A DNA stretch of 21,304 bases. Source: Candidatus Woesearchaeota archaeon. Lineage in GTDB: Archaea; Nanobdellota; Nanobdellia; Woesearchaeales; JASKKU01. The number at the start of each line of letters is the position of its first letter. Position 1 is the first letter of the stretch. The stretch is from positions 1-21,304 of the forward strand of contig DSBS01000009.1 of assembly GCA_011045925.1 (NCBI GenBank), read 5' to 3'. Under the pieces are notes generated by a model. The model was not told the DNA's origin. It ran no database searches and saw nothing but the letters and a program-made list of their open reading frames with translations. Positions 1 through 7,024 of the stretch are shown piece after piece. Made by a program: the position numbers and the translations under genes.

Positions 1-81
1 AGAAAAAAGAAAACCCTGGACAAAAAGATTAAAAATGAATCTAAAATCTTCGATATCTTTGATGAGCCAAAGAAAAAATGA
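1..81 (+). CDS. C-terminal end of an unidentified upstream protein (partial)
   Basis: Frame 1 is open from the window edge to a TGA at 79-81 and encodes 26 residues, lysine-rich and ending in DIFDEPKKK. The stop overlaps the ATG of the next gene (ATGA at 78-81), so the two are very probably co-transcribed and translationally coupled. Too little is present to name a family. Because the genes that follow encode prepilin-like proteins, it could belong to the same surface or secretion system, but that is inference from context. Confidence 0.6.
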   Translation, partial: RKKKTLDKKIKNESKIFDIFDEPKKK

Positions 82-557
82 AGAAGAGAATCAGGCTTTG
101 GAAGATGCAGAGAAAGTCAGCAATTGAGCTGAATTTCCAGTTTTTTCTGGGCATTATCATAATAATAGCAGTGCTTCTTCTTGGCTATAAAGGCATTGAG
201 ATGCTTTCAGGTTTTTTCAGGGACAATACAATTATTCAGCTTAGGTCTGACTTAGAATCTGCCTATGAAAGGTCCCTTAACCTTGGAAGAGGCTCCCTGT
301 TTAACCAGTCAATAGCAGTTCCAATCGGCGAGCTTTGTTTTTTCGACTCAGAAAAATCTGGAAACCTTGTTTTTATGGAGGAATATAAAGAAGCTCTTGA
401 ACATGAAAGAAACAATGTTTTTCTGATGCAGAAAGGAAAACTTACGCCCTTGCTAAGAATGAACCTTAATCTTGCCCAGAAAGAAGTATGCTTTAAGTCC
501 AACGGATGGGTTAAGCTGTCTTTCGAGTCTTTAGGAGATTCAGTAAATGTAAAATGA
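78..557 (+). CDS. Small membrane-anchored prepilin-like protein, first of four
   Basis: The product is 159 aa. A basic N-terminus (residues 1-13, ending QRKS) is followed by AIELNFQFFLG and a strongly hydrophobic helix at about 20-43. The rest is an ectodomain of about 115 residues with only two cysteines, C87 and C138, which could pair. The layout (short basic leader, one N-terminal helix, extracytoplasmic domain) is that of archaeal type IV pilin-like proteins. The residue after the K-S pair is Ala rather than the Gln seen in the other members, so processing by a prepilin peptidase is less certain here. It overlaps the upstream stop and the downstream start (ATGA at 554-557), so it sits inside an operon. 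No enzymatic motif is visible. It could alternatively be a plain bitopic membrane protein. Confidence 0.75.
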   Translation: MKKRIRLWKMQRKSAIELNFQFFLGIIIIIAVLLLGYKGIEMLSGFFRDNTIIQLRSDLESAYERSLNLGRGSLFNQSIAVPIGELCFFDSEKSGNLVFMEEYKEALEHERNNVFLMQKGKLTPLLRMNLNLAQKEVCFKSNGWVKLSFESLGDSVNVK

Positions 558-1582
558 AATCTCAGCTAAATATCTCCTTTAACCTGGTTATATCAGTAAT
601 CATAGGCCTTGTGGTTTTTACTGTTGTATTCCGGCTGGGAAGCTCTTTCTTTTCTATGTCAAATGAAGCAGCTTCACTTAGGCTTTACAGCCATTTTGAT
701 ATCCTTGTCAGGAATCTTCACCTTCAGGCAGATTACACAAAAAAGGTGCCTTTAACAAAAAGCTATAACTTCTTTTATGATGCCGACAGCATTTTTATAA
801 GAGGCCTGCCCCAGACAATAAATGTAAGAGACTCTATTTTGGTGATGCCCCGCGAGTTTAAGTCTGACAGCCTGGTCTTTTTTAGCAGACGCTCCTCTTT
901 TCCATTAAGCCAGGTAGACTTTGTTTATGTTATTCCTGAAAGAAGAAAATTCTTTATCTTTAAAGACCGGTCAGACACAAATAACTATGACATTGGAGAT
1001 GAGCTTTTTAAGTTCCTTCCGCTTAGGCAGGCATACAATCCTGTACTAGGCGAGAATGAGATTATTCTGGATAAGTTTTTTACTGACGAAATTGGCTTAA
1101 TCTCGTCTTCCTGCAAAACCTTATATCCTTGTTATGTTCTCTTTATTAACAAAGACCCGCCAGGCGACTTGTCTGGGGCAAATGCCCACATATTTAAGCT
1201 TGAGGGCTCAGCAGGACACGGAAAGCTAGTCCTGAATTCTTCTGGCGAGGAATTTTATTATTTTAGCAGGGAAAGCCTGCTTGCGGCAGTAATGCTGGCT
1301 GATAAAGAGCTTTACAACAAAACACTAAGCAAGATAGGCAGGCTCACCACTTTCAATATGGGCCTAAAACAAGATTATTTCACTAACCTTGGGAATATTA
1401 ATTCAGGAAATTCAAGATGCGTTTCCGTTCTTAATAACTTGATAGGCCTCTCACACCAGATTAACCAGGCTTTTTCACTTTTCAATCAGGATCCAGCTAG
1501 TAATCTGGATTTACTCGTAGATTTACAGAATAGCTTTGAAGCAAACCTAACAGGTCTTGATATCCATGGCTGCCGCAAGTAG
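554..1582 (+). CDS. Larger membrane-anchored prepilin-like protein, second of four
   Basis: The product is 342 aa. The N-terminus is MKSQLNISFNLVISVIIG, with a very short basic leader, K-S-Q, then a hydrophobic helix at about 9-27. This resembles the archaeal class III signal peptide, where cleavage occurs just before Gln. The ectodomain of about 310 residues contains four cysteines (C187, C193, C289, C340), an even number compatible with disulfides, and several N-x-S/T sequons. Its greater size relative to its neighbours recalls operons in which one larger minor pilin sits among small ones, but no homology to a named minor pilin can be claimed by eye. It starts in an ATGA overlap with the preceding gene, and its 3' end overlaps the next gene by 17 bases. 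Confidence 0.75.
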   Translation: MKSQLNISFNLVISVIIGLVVFTVVFRLGSSFFSMSNEAASLRLYSHFDILVRNLHLQADYTKKVPLTKSYNFFYDADSIFIRGLPQTINVRDSILVMPREFKSDSLVFFSRRSSFPLSQVDFVYVIPERRKFFIFKDRSDTNNYDIGDELFKFLPLRQAYNPVLGENEIILDKFFTDEIGLISSSCKTLYPCYVLFINKDPPGDLSGANAHIFKLEGSAGHGKLVLNSSGEEFYYFSRESLLAAVMLADKELYNKTLSKIGRLTTFNMGLKQDYFTNLGNINSGNSRCVSVLNNLIGLSHQINQAFSLFNQDPASNLDLLVDLQNSFEANLTGLDIHGCRK

Positions 1583-2054
1583 AAAAGCACAAATCAAAAA
1601 CCTGCAGAATGCAATCCTGCTGGTGTTTTTTGTAATAGCACTAATTATATTTTCAATGTTTTTTTACTCAAACATAACCCACAGGATGAAACAAGATGTT
1701 GAGGAGATAAGGCATATACAGACAATACTCGCTGTGGCCGGCATCTCCCAGATGGGGGAATTCAGCTGTTCAGGAATTGACTACTGTATCGATTTTGAGA
1801 AAGTAAAAGCCTTCAATCAGCTCAGGCGCTCTTCTCCGGAATATGCTGACTATCTTTTTTCAAGGCTTGGTTTTGCCAAGGTTCACCTGCACTCACAATC
1901 TACAGGGAATCAACTTGCAGAAGTATACGCCAGAGAGCCCGAGACAGGAGAGTTTTCAAGAATACTTCGGTTTAACATACCCTGCCTGATTTATGATGCT
2001 GATTCAGAGAAAGGCTCTCTAGGGTATTTTAATATAACAATGTACCAGAGATAA
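1566..2054 (+). CDS. Small membrane-anchored prepilin-like protein, third of four
   Basis: The ATG at 1566 is chosen over an in-frame TTG at 1557 because AGGT at 1552-1555 lies at a usable distance upstream of the ATG. The product is then 162 aa. Its N-terminus, MAAASRKAQIKNLQNAILLV, has a basic R-K pair, then A-Q, then a hydrophobic helix running to about residue 34, again the basic/small/Gln/hydrophobic pattern of archaeal prepilins. The ectodomain of about 125 residues holds three cysteines (a CSGIDYC pair and one near the C-terminus). The gene begins inside the 3' end of the preceding gene, supporting one transcript. The function is unknown. Confidence 0.72.
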   Translation: MAAASRKAQIKNLQNAILLVFFVIALIIFSMFFYSNITHRMKQDVEEIRHIQTILAVAGISQMGEFSCSGIDYCIDFEKVKAFNQLRRSSPEYADYLFSRLGFAKVHLHSQSTGNQLAEVYAREPETGEFSRILRFNIPCLIYDADSEKGSLGYFNITMYQR

Positions 2055-2075
2055 ATAAGTGTTAAAGTGAAAAAA

Positions 2076-2567
2076 ATGAAAAAATCACAGGCAGAAATCC
2101 TTGCAGTCCTGTTCATAATGGTTTTTGTATCTATGTTTATTATTTTCTTTCTCTTCTTTATGAACCCGGACCGGAAAATAAGGGATGAGCAGGCTCACCT
2201 TAGCATTCTTGCAAATGCCTATTACTCTTCCCTCTTTAACAGGCTTCATTACACACAATGTTCAGATAAGTTTTCCTTCCCCCGATTAGTTGAGGAGAGC
2301 TTTCTTAACTCCAGCCTGGAGTGTGATGCACTTACGGGCAATTTAGCATCCGGTTATATCAATAACACAATAGAAAGCTCTCTGGAAACTTTCTTTGAAA
2401 AGAATGGAGTCAGCTACCTGTTTAATTTGTCTATGCCTCTAGTTAATGGCCAAAAAGCCCTGGTTTTCTCAAGCTGGAACTGCACATCAGGAATGGCTTA
2501 CAGCCTGCCAACTAAGCAGATTAGCCTTAGAAGCAGAATCACCTTAAACCTAAGGGTCTGCAAATAA
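2076..2567 (+). CDS. Prepilin-like protein with the clearest class III signal peptide, fourth of four
   Basis: The ATG at 2076 is preferred to the GTG at 2067 because the GTGA at 2067-2070 then serves as the ribosome binding site with a 5-nt spacer. The product is 163 aa and begins MKKSQAEILAVLFIMVFVSM. K-K-S followed by QAEIL closely resembles archaeal class III signal peptides, in which a prepilin peptidase cuts before Gln and a Glu follows shortly after. The hydrophobic helix spans about 8-28. The ectodomain carries four cysteines and several N-glycosylation sequons. It is the last gene of the plus-strand run; an oligo-T tract lies about 35 nt beyond the stop. It is probably a pilin or pseudopilin subunit, although the specific structure it would build is not known. 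Confidence 0.75.
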   Translation: MKKSQAEILAVLFIMVFVSMFIIFFLFFMNPDRKIRDEQAHLSILANAYYSSLFNRLHYTQCSDKFSFPRLVEESFLNSSLECDALTGNLASGYINNTIESSLETFFEKNGVSYLFNLSMPLVNGQKALVFSSWNCTSGMAYSLPTKQISLRSRITLNLRVCK

Positions 2568-2584
2568 AAAAACCAGGCAAAAAA
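2566..2584 (-). terminator. Candidate oligo-T terminator of the minus-strand coiled-coil operon
   Basis: On the minus strand two T-runs (complement of A6 at 2579-2584 and A7 at 2566-2572) follow the stop at 2605 within 40 nt. They fit an archaeal oligo-T terminator, and the second overlaps the end of the convergent gene. Confidence 0.45.
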
Positions 2585-2600
2585 TTAGAAAGAAAATAAC

Positions 2601-2606
2601 TTTTTT
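2601..2606 (+). terminator. Candidate oligo-T terminator of the prepilin-like operon
   Basis: A T6 tract lies 33 nt after the stop at 2567 and overlaps the stop codon of the convergent gene. Archaeal intrinsic terminators are short oligo-T tracts with no required hairpin, so this is plausible but weak. Confidence 0.35.
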
Positions 2607-3003
2607 ACTGAAGCTCTTTCAGAAGCTCATCAATCTTATCAATCTGGTCTTCAATCTTTCTGATTTTTGTTTCTGCAGGAATGCCTTTCTCCATAATCTT
2701 GGTTTTCCTTAACACTGAAGCTGTTGGCTTGAAGCTTTCATCTTCAATGGAATCAGGCTCAGTGTACGGCTTTGGCATGCTGTGCGGCAGCTCAGAAATT
2801 ATATTTTTAATAGTATTTAGGTTTTCATGGATTTGCCCGGACTTGAGGATTATCTTCTTCAGCTTGTCTTTGCTCTCCTCATTTTCCTTGAGAAGCACAA
2901 GAAGCTCCCTGGCACAGCTTAGAAATTCCCTTCTCAGGTCTGTTGAGTCAGGAATCCCTACATACCTTTCGTTCCTTGATGCTTTTCTGGCTTGTGAAGG
3001 CAT
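2605..3003 (-). CDS. Small charged coiled-coil protein, third gene of the coiled-coil operon
   Basis: The product is 132 aa with no signal peptide or membrane segment. Residues about 24-70 form one predicted amphipathic helix rich in Leu, Glu and Lys; a Pro-rich break (SMPKPYTEPD) follows; a second short heptad-like helix at about 112-132 ends KIDELLKELQ. It begins 2 nt after the stop of the preceding gene, whose terminal GATGAG region can act as ribosome binding site. The function is not recognised. Its position behind two other coiled-coil genes, facing the prepilin-like operon, suggests a structural or scaffolding role in the cytosol, by inference only. Confidence 0.7.
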   Translation of the reverse strand: MPSQARKASRNERYVGIPDSTDLRREFLSCARELLVLLKENEESKDKLKKIILKSGQIHENLNTIKNIISELPHSMPKPYTEPDSIEDESFKPTASVLRKTKIMEKGIPAETKIRKIEDQIDKIDELLKELQ

Positions 3004-3005
3004 TT

Positions 3006-3236
3006 TTACTCATCTCTTGGCTTAGTTACCTTTAATGTTAAGGAATCAACAACTTTTCTTATCTTTTTAATCTCATTTTCAAAGCTTTCCAGGTTTTTCT
3101 GCTCTTCAAGGTTCATCTGCCTTAGCTCCTTTATTGCTGTTTCGGTCTCTTCTGTTTTTTCGTTGAGCATCTCAATGCTTTTCTTTATCTTTTCGAAGTC
3201 TTCGATCTTAAGAAAAATAGGTATTTTTTCTTCCAT
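3006..3236 (-). CDS. 76-aa coiled-coil protein sharing a module with its upstream neighbour
   Basis: The product starts MEEKIPIFLKIEDFEKIKKS and continues as nearly uninterrupted heptad-like helix to about residue 68. F8-[LI]-K10-x2-D13-F14 followed by a long coiled coil can be aligned without gaps to residues 152-210 of the upstream 221-aa protein, so the two look like relatives, the shorter being the bare module. The start ATG overlaps the upstream stop (TAATG) and is preceded by GGTGAGGAA, a strong ribosome binding site. Small coiled-coil proteins next to pilus or archaellum genes (for example FlaC/D/E) are known in archaea, but identity with those cannot be claimed here. Confidence 0.72.
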   Translation of the reverse strand: MEEKIPIFLKIEDFEKIKKSIEMLNEKTEETETAIKELRQMNLEEQKNLESFENEIKKIRKVVDSLTLKVTKPRDE

Positions 3237-3901
3237 TATTCCTCACCTCTGATGATTTCGTCTGACGAAAGCACTTTGTTCAGTGATATATTTACCAGCT
3301 CATTTATCCTTACAAGGTCGTTCTTTTGTTTAGTGAGTCGCATGTCAATTTCCTTATTTAATTCAAGAGTATTATTATTCAGGTAAGCAAGCCTTTTTAT
3401 TTCGCCCAAAACCTCTTTAAGGTCTGTGCTCTTTATAAAGAACTCAGTATTTCTCCACCTTACAATTAGAGAGTTTGAGCTGTCAAATTCCTCTTTCCTG
3501 AGCTCACCTGGGAGCGAGATTCGGGCAATTTCCGGTTCTGACTTTGCTTCTGCAGGGATTTCTCCTGTTTTCTCAATATCACCCATCATTGACTCAAGCT
3601 CATGAAGCTCGTCATCAAGGTTAAAGTATTCCCCAGCCTCGTCCCCAATCTGGCCAGGCTGTTTTTGCATAGCCTCAGAACCTGTGCTCATCTTCTTTTT
3701 TAGGAGGTTATTTATATCGAGATTCTTGTCATCAATCTCCTGAAGTTTTTTACTATCAGAAATATCCTGCTTGGCAGGGGGGGCTGACAAATCCTGCTTA
3801 ATGGCATCCATGCTCATTGCCGAAGGGCTTTTTGGCGGCGTTGGAGGCTCTAAATCAAGGCTTAGCTCTTTTTTTTTCTTTTTTAAAAACCCAAAAGGCA
3901 T
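3236..3901 (-). CDS. Disordered/acidic protein with C-terminal coiled-coil module, first gene of the operon
   Basis: The product is 221 aa. A short hydrophobic start (MPFGFL) and a run of five lysines precede a Pro/Ser-rich, probably disordered region to about residue 135. The C-terminal third (about 145-215) has RNTEFFIKSTDLKEVLGEIK and then heptad-like helix, resembling the following 76-aa protein. There are no membrane segments, so it is probably cytosolic, perhaps peripherally associated through its basic N-terminus. The ATG is preceded by GAGGGG at a normal spacing. The coding strand carries an A9 run in the lysine stretch and a C7 run near codons 40-42, both possible slippage sites. The function is unknown; an adaptor for a pilus or secretion machine is one possibility. 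Confidence 0.72.
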   Translation of the reverse strand: MPFGFLKKKKKELSLDLEPPTPPKSPSAMSMDAIKQDLSAPPAKQDISDSKKLQEIDDKNLDINNLLKKKMSTGSEAMQKQPGQIGDEAGEYFNLDDELHELESMMGDIEKTGEIPAEAKSEPEIARISLPGELRKEEFDSSNSLIVRWRNTEFFIKSTDLKEVLGEIKRLAYLNNNTLELNKEIDMRLTKQKNDLVRINELVNISLNKVLSSDEIIRGEE

Positions 3902-3930
3902 TTTTTCCCCTCTGTTCGCTAATTAATTTG

Positions 3931-3944
3931 GAAATATATTAAAA
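3931..3944 (-). promoter_or_regulatory. Candidate TATA box for the coiled-coil operon
   Basis: Read on the minus strand, TTTTAATATATTTC lies about 30-43 nt upstream of the ATG at 3901. That would start transcription close to the GAGGGG ribosome binding site and give a short leader. Confidence 0.45.
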
Positions 3945-3951
3945 CCTTTTT

Positions 3952-3969
3952 AACCATTCAAGAATGGTT
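3952..3969. promoter_or_regulatory. Inverted repeat in the divergent intergenic region (possible operator)
   Basis: AACCATTC-AA-GAATGGTT is a perfect inverted repeat with 8-bp arms and a 2-nt centre. It lies between the divergent genes starting at 3901 and 4073, just upstream of the minus-strand TATA candidate and next to AAAACCTTTTTAA at 3941-3953, which matches the sequence upstream of ppdK. The location suits a transcription-factor site; no known operator is recognised. Confidence 0.4.
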
Positions 3970-4041
3970 TTTCAAGCTTCTGTTTATTTTTCTGCAAAGG
4001 TCCACCCTTCCTGAAATCATTTCTGTTTTTTATCCCAAATC

Positions 4042-4049
4042 TTTTAATT
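4042..4049 (+). promoter_or_regulatory. TATA box of the lamin-tail-domain gene (leaderless)
   Basis: TTTTAATT is centred about 27 nt upstream of the ATG at 4073, preceded by CCAAATC as a possible BRE. The spacing places the transcription start at or very near the ATG, consistent with a leaderless mRNA and with the absence of a ribosome binding site. Confidence 0.45.
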
Positions 4050-4072
4050 GCCAGGAACAGGCTGTTTTATCC

Positions 4073-6091
4073 ATGAAATCGGTTTTGATAGCCATTATGC
4101 TAATGCCTTTGGGATTTTTTTTATTGCTCACAGCATCATTAGCCTACGGAGATGTAAGAATAACAGAAATAATGTATGACCCTCCAGGTGAGGACAGGTA
4201 TTTTGAGTTTATTGAAATCTGCAATCTTGGTGTTAGCCTTGTGAATATTTCAGGATATTACTTTCAAGGGATTTCCTTTGCTTTTCCCCAGGAAACCTTT
4301 ATTGGCCAAAGAGAATGTCTTGTAGTAGCAAGCGCGATTAACAATACAGGAGACAACAACGATTTTCAGGACAGGTATGGATTGTACACGCCATATGAGT
4401 TTAAAGGATTTCTTGTTAATTCAGGCATGCGGGTTTCATTGCTTGAGCCATCACTGGGAACAGTAGTGCATGAATTCACATACTCTGGCGAAATAGCCAA
4501 AGGCAATGGATACAGCATAAGCATATTTAATGATACAGAATTTGAAACATCTCCAAACCCATTCGTGTATCCTTATTGGGATAATCTCTCTCAGCTTTAT
4601 GATAATGCTACATCCCTTGAACCTGATAAGCCTGGTTACACAGAAGAGCCAGAGCATACAGGTGATGCTGGCAATGATGCTGATGAAGTTGATGGTGAAG
4701 AAGAGAATAAGCCCGAAATTCCAGATTCTGAACAAGAAGCCGGCAATGATGAAGAAAGTAAAGATAACACAAAAGAAACTGAAGAAAGCCCTGAAGAGGA
4801 AGCAGGAGAAACAAATCCTGATGAAGATTCAGAATCTCCTGGTGATTCTGCTGATGAAGCTGATGAAGCTGATGAAACTGATGAATTTGATGATGATGAA
4901 GCCGTTTTAGGCGAAGAAGAACAGGAATCTTCTTTGGCAGATTGCCTTATTGAGTTTTATGTTTCATCCCTTAATGAAAAGAACATAAAGTATAAGCTTA
5001 TTTCTTCTATGCCTTACGAGTATTGGATTGAGGATGTTTTTGGAAATGTAATTAAGGCGCCGTTGGTTAGCTCAACTGCATCAGTCAAGTCTTTTACCAC
5101 AACAGCTTATCCCAGGTTTGTGATTGTTTACAGAGCCCAGGCTGAGCCTTGCACTGAGCAATATCAGTTTGTAAGGCTTTCAGGGCTGGAGAAAGAAATA
5201 GTAAATTCTTCTTGCTCGTTATCAATTGATTCCTCAGGCAAAGCAACTCTCAGCTCTGAGTTTTTTATTAAGCCGAAAAGCGGCTCTATTGAGTGCAAGC
5301 TAAACAAAAAGACAGTATTCAAAGAAGAGTTATCTCTTGAGTACTCAGGCTTCAAGTACACAAATCAGCTCAGTTTTGGCCTACCTATGTCATTTGCAGA
5401 AGGAGAGCTTGTCTGTGAATACAGGTTTTCGCCAGAAAAGTTTTCATGCTCTGCTTTTGCTTCTGGCTCGGATGTTGGCGCTTCTTCAGACCAGGAGAAA
5501 GAGATAAAGCCCAGTGCGGCTTCTTTAAAAGGCATCTCTTCATTTTACACACTTCAGAAGTACTTCTTGGGCTCAAACAGGTTTTTTGTCAATCTTGCCG
5601 GAAGCCTTGATGATGGTGAAAACCCGGAAGAAGCCCCAACCCTGCAGGTTTTTGGAAAGCTACTGGAAATTAAGGTAACAGACTCAGCAAGGCTTTCATT
5701 TAATCTTTCAGGGATTGCACCCCAGGGAACTCTTCTTGCATTGCTAAGCCATAAAGGCTCGGTTGTTGAGCAAAAGACTCTCGAGTATTGTTTTGAATTA
5801 AGAGACAGCGATTTGCTTTTAGGAGAATCCCAGCTTCAAGTGCAAGAAGAAGATTCCGGAGCCGGGCTTATAACAGGAAGCATTGCCGCAGGCCAGGCCG
5901 GGCAAAGCAGCCCTCCGAAGCTCGACATAGTCTTAAAAAGCAAAGATGAAGACAAGACTTCAGCACTTTTTTCTGATTCTGCATTCCTTTTAATCTTTTC
6001 AGCAGTAATTGCAGCATCACTTGTTGGATTGTTTTTTGTATCAAGGAAAGTACTGCCCGGCCTGAGAAATATTGAATTAAGCCTTAAGTGA
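4073..6091 (+). CDS. Secreted lamin-tail-domain (LTD) surface protein with acidic linker and C-terminal membrane anchor
   Basis: The product is 672 aa. Residues 1-26 form a Sec signal peptide ending AYG before DVRITEIMYDPPG. The next 150 or so residues match the LTD pattern: VRITEIMYDPP, then FEFIEICNLG, NISGYYF, FPQETFIGQRECLVVAS. LTD domains are beta-sandwiches found in many secreted bacterial and archaeal proteins. Residues about 196-286 are an extremely acidic linker (Glu/Asp/Asn) containing an in-frame ADE repeat. A beta-rich, Cys-containing region of unknown family follows to about 610, then a membrane helix at about 638-656 and a basic cytosolic tip. It is therefore a surface protein anchored at the C-terminus. 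The gene has its own leaderless promoter and its stop overlaps the convergent radical SAM gene by 8 bases. Its role is unknown; adhesion or envelope structure is plausible. Confidence 0.82.
   Translation: MKSVLIAIMLMPLGFFLLLTASLAYGDVRITEIMYDPPGEDRYFEFIEICNLGVSLVNISGYYFQGISFAFPQETFIGQRECLVVASAINNTGDNNDFQDRYGLYTPYEFKGFLVNSGMRVSLLEPSLGTVVHEFTYSGEIAKGNGYSISIFNDTEFETSPNPFVYPYWDNLSQLYDNATSLEPDKPGYTEEPEHTGDAGNDADEVDGEEENKPEIPDSEQEAGNDEESKDNTKETEESPEEEAGETNPDEDSESPGDSADEADEADETDEFDDDEAVLGEEEQESSLADCLIEFYVSSLNEKNIKYKLISSMPYEYWIEDVFGNVIKAPLVSSTASVKSFTTTAYPRFVIVYRAQAEPCTEQYQFVRLSGLEKEIVNSSCSLSIDSSGKATLSSEFFIKPKSGSIECKLNKKTVFKEELSLEYSGFKYTNQLSFGLPMSFAEGELVCEYRFSPEKFSCSAFASGSDVGASSDQEKEIKPSAASLKGISSFYTLQKYFLGSNRFFVNLAGSLDDGENPEEAPTLQVFGKLLEIKVTDSARLSFNLSGIAPQGTLLALLSHKGSVVEQKTLEYCFELRDSDLLLGESQLQVQEEDSGAGLITGSIAAGQAGQSSPPKLDIVLKSKDEDKTSALFSDSAFLLIFSAVIAASLVGLFFVSRKVLPGLRNIELSLK
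4850..4885 (+). repeat. 9-bp tandem repeat encoding Ala-Asp-Glu
   Basis: Three exact copies of GCTGATGAA plus a fourth with one change (ACTGATGAA) lie inside the acidic linker of the LTD protein. The unit is a multiple of three, so copy-number change would alter linker length without a frameshift. Confidence 0.85.
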
Positions 6092-6965
6092 ATTTTCTTC
6101 CTTTAAATTCTTCTTCACCATATAGGTCAATATATGTATGTGAAATGCCTGGGCAGTTTTCATACTTCTTACAGCCTTTACAGTAGCTTGTCTTAAGGCG
6201 CATCTCATCTTTATTGAATTGAATCTTATCATACTCAAAAGCCTTCACAAGATCCTTAAAAAAACAAAAAGGAAAAGTGCCGCTTCCAGTACTCAAAGTT
6301 ATTTTATGCCCATCTTCCTTTAGCTTAATTAGCTTTCTTTCAATATCTTCACAATGCTCAGAAAGCTTAAATGCAACATTATTGAATAATTCCAACGGCG
6401 AATTTATTCTTACCAGGTGAAAGAAGTACAAGAAAGCCTTGAGCTCAGGAAATTCTTTATTAATAACTTCGGGAATCTCATGGAAATTGTGAAGATTGTC
6501 TTTCTGTATAACACAGTGTATAGTAATATTTATTCCCTCCTTTTCAACATTCTTCAGTGCAGCAATCATATGGTCGTAATAATCAAGCCCGCCAATTATT
6601 TTATTGTATGTTTCTCTCTCCATCGAGCAGATGGTTATATTTAAGTTGTTAAGCCCAAGGTCAATTAGCTTCCTCAAATAGTCTCTGTTAGCTAGCTTTA
6701 AGCCGTTTGTTTCAAGAATAAAACTAGAATTATGCTTTTTTAAAAATTCACAGACCTCAAAAAACTCAGGAAGCTCTGTTGGCTCTCCCCCGCCTGATAA
6801 AAAAAAGTAGTTGCCCTCGCCTTGTTTATTAATAGCTTCCTTTATCTCAGACATTATCTGCTCAAAGGTTCTAGCATGCTTTTTCTTGTCATGGTAGTAA
6901 TTTCTTTTGCAGTAAATGCAGTCAATATCGCAGGGCTGCCCAAAATAAACGCTGATGACTTGCAT
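6084..6965 (-). CDS. Radical SAM protein with SPASM/twitch-like C-terminal cysteines
   Basis: The product is 293 aa. C12-x3-C16-x2-C19 is the canonical motif binding the radical SAM 4Fe-4S cluster, and GGGEPT at 58-63 is the SAM-binding segment. The C-terminal part has G229-x4-C234, a gap, then C262-x2-C265-x5-C271, the order found in SPASM/twitch domains that hold an auxiliary Fe-S cluster. Family knowledge says such enzymes often modify peptides or proteins, or make cofactors; the substrate here is unknown and no short precursor-peptide gene is evident beside it. A TATA box at 6987-6994 places the transcript start at the ATG, so it is leaderless and independent of the gene upstream. The start is supported by the short conserved lead-in to the cysteine motif. 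Confidence 0.88.
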   Translation of the reverse strand: MQVISVYFGQPCDIDCIYCKRNYYHDKKKHARTFEQIMSEIKEAINKQGEGNYFFLSGGGEPTELPEFFEVCEFLKKHNSSFILETNGLKLANRDYLRKLIDLGLNNLNITICSMERETYNKIIGGLDYYDHMIAALKNVEKEGINITIHCVIQKDNLHNFHEIPEVINKEFPELKAFLYFFHLVRINSPLELFNNVAFKLSEHCEDIERKLIKLKEDGHKITLSTGSGTFPFCFFKDLVKAFEYDKIQFNKDEMRLKTSYCKGCKKYENCPGISHTYIDLYGEEEFKGRKFT

Positions 6966-6986
6966 AAAAATAAGTAAAAAACTCTG

Positions 6987-6994
6987 TATATAAG
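6987..6994 (-). promoter_or_regulatory. TATA box of the radical SAM gene (leaderless)
   Basis: CTTATATA on the minus strand is centred about 26 nt upstream of the ATG at 6965. This is the standard archaeal TATA-to-start distance, implying a leaderless mRNA. Confidence 0.6.
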
Positions 6995-7024
6995 CTTTGT
7001 GTTTAGAAAAATGCTTAAGCTAAA

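Noticed and set aside
1557..1565. TTG start for the third prepilin-like gene
   Set aside because: The ATG at 1566 is better spaced from the upstream AGGT, and gives a normal basic leader.
4530..4910. A 126-codon open frame in another plus-strand frame
   Set aside because: It is a frame shadow of the GAT/GAA-rich acidic linker of the LTD protein, with a Met/Lys/Leu-skewed low-complexity product.
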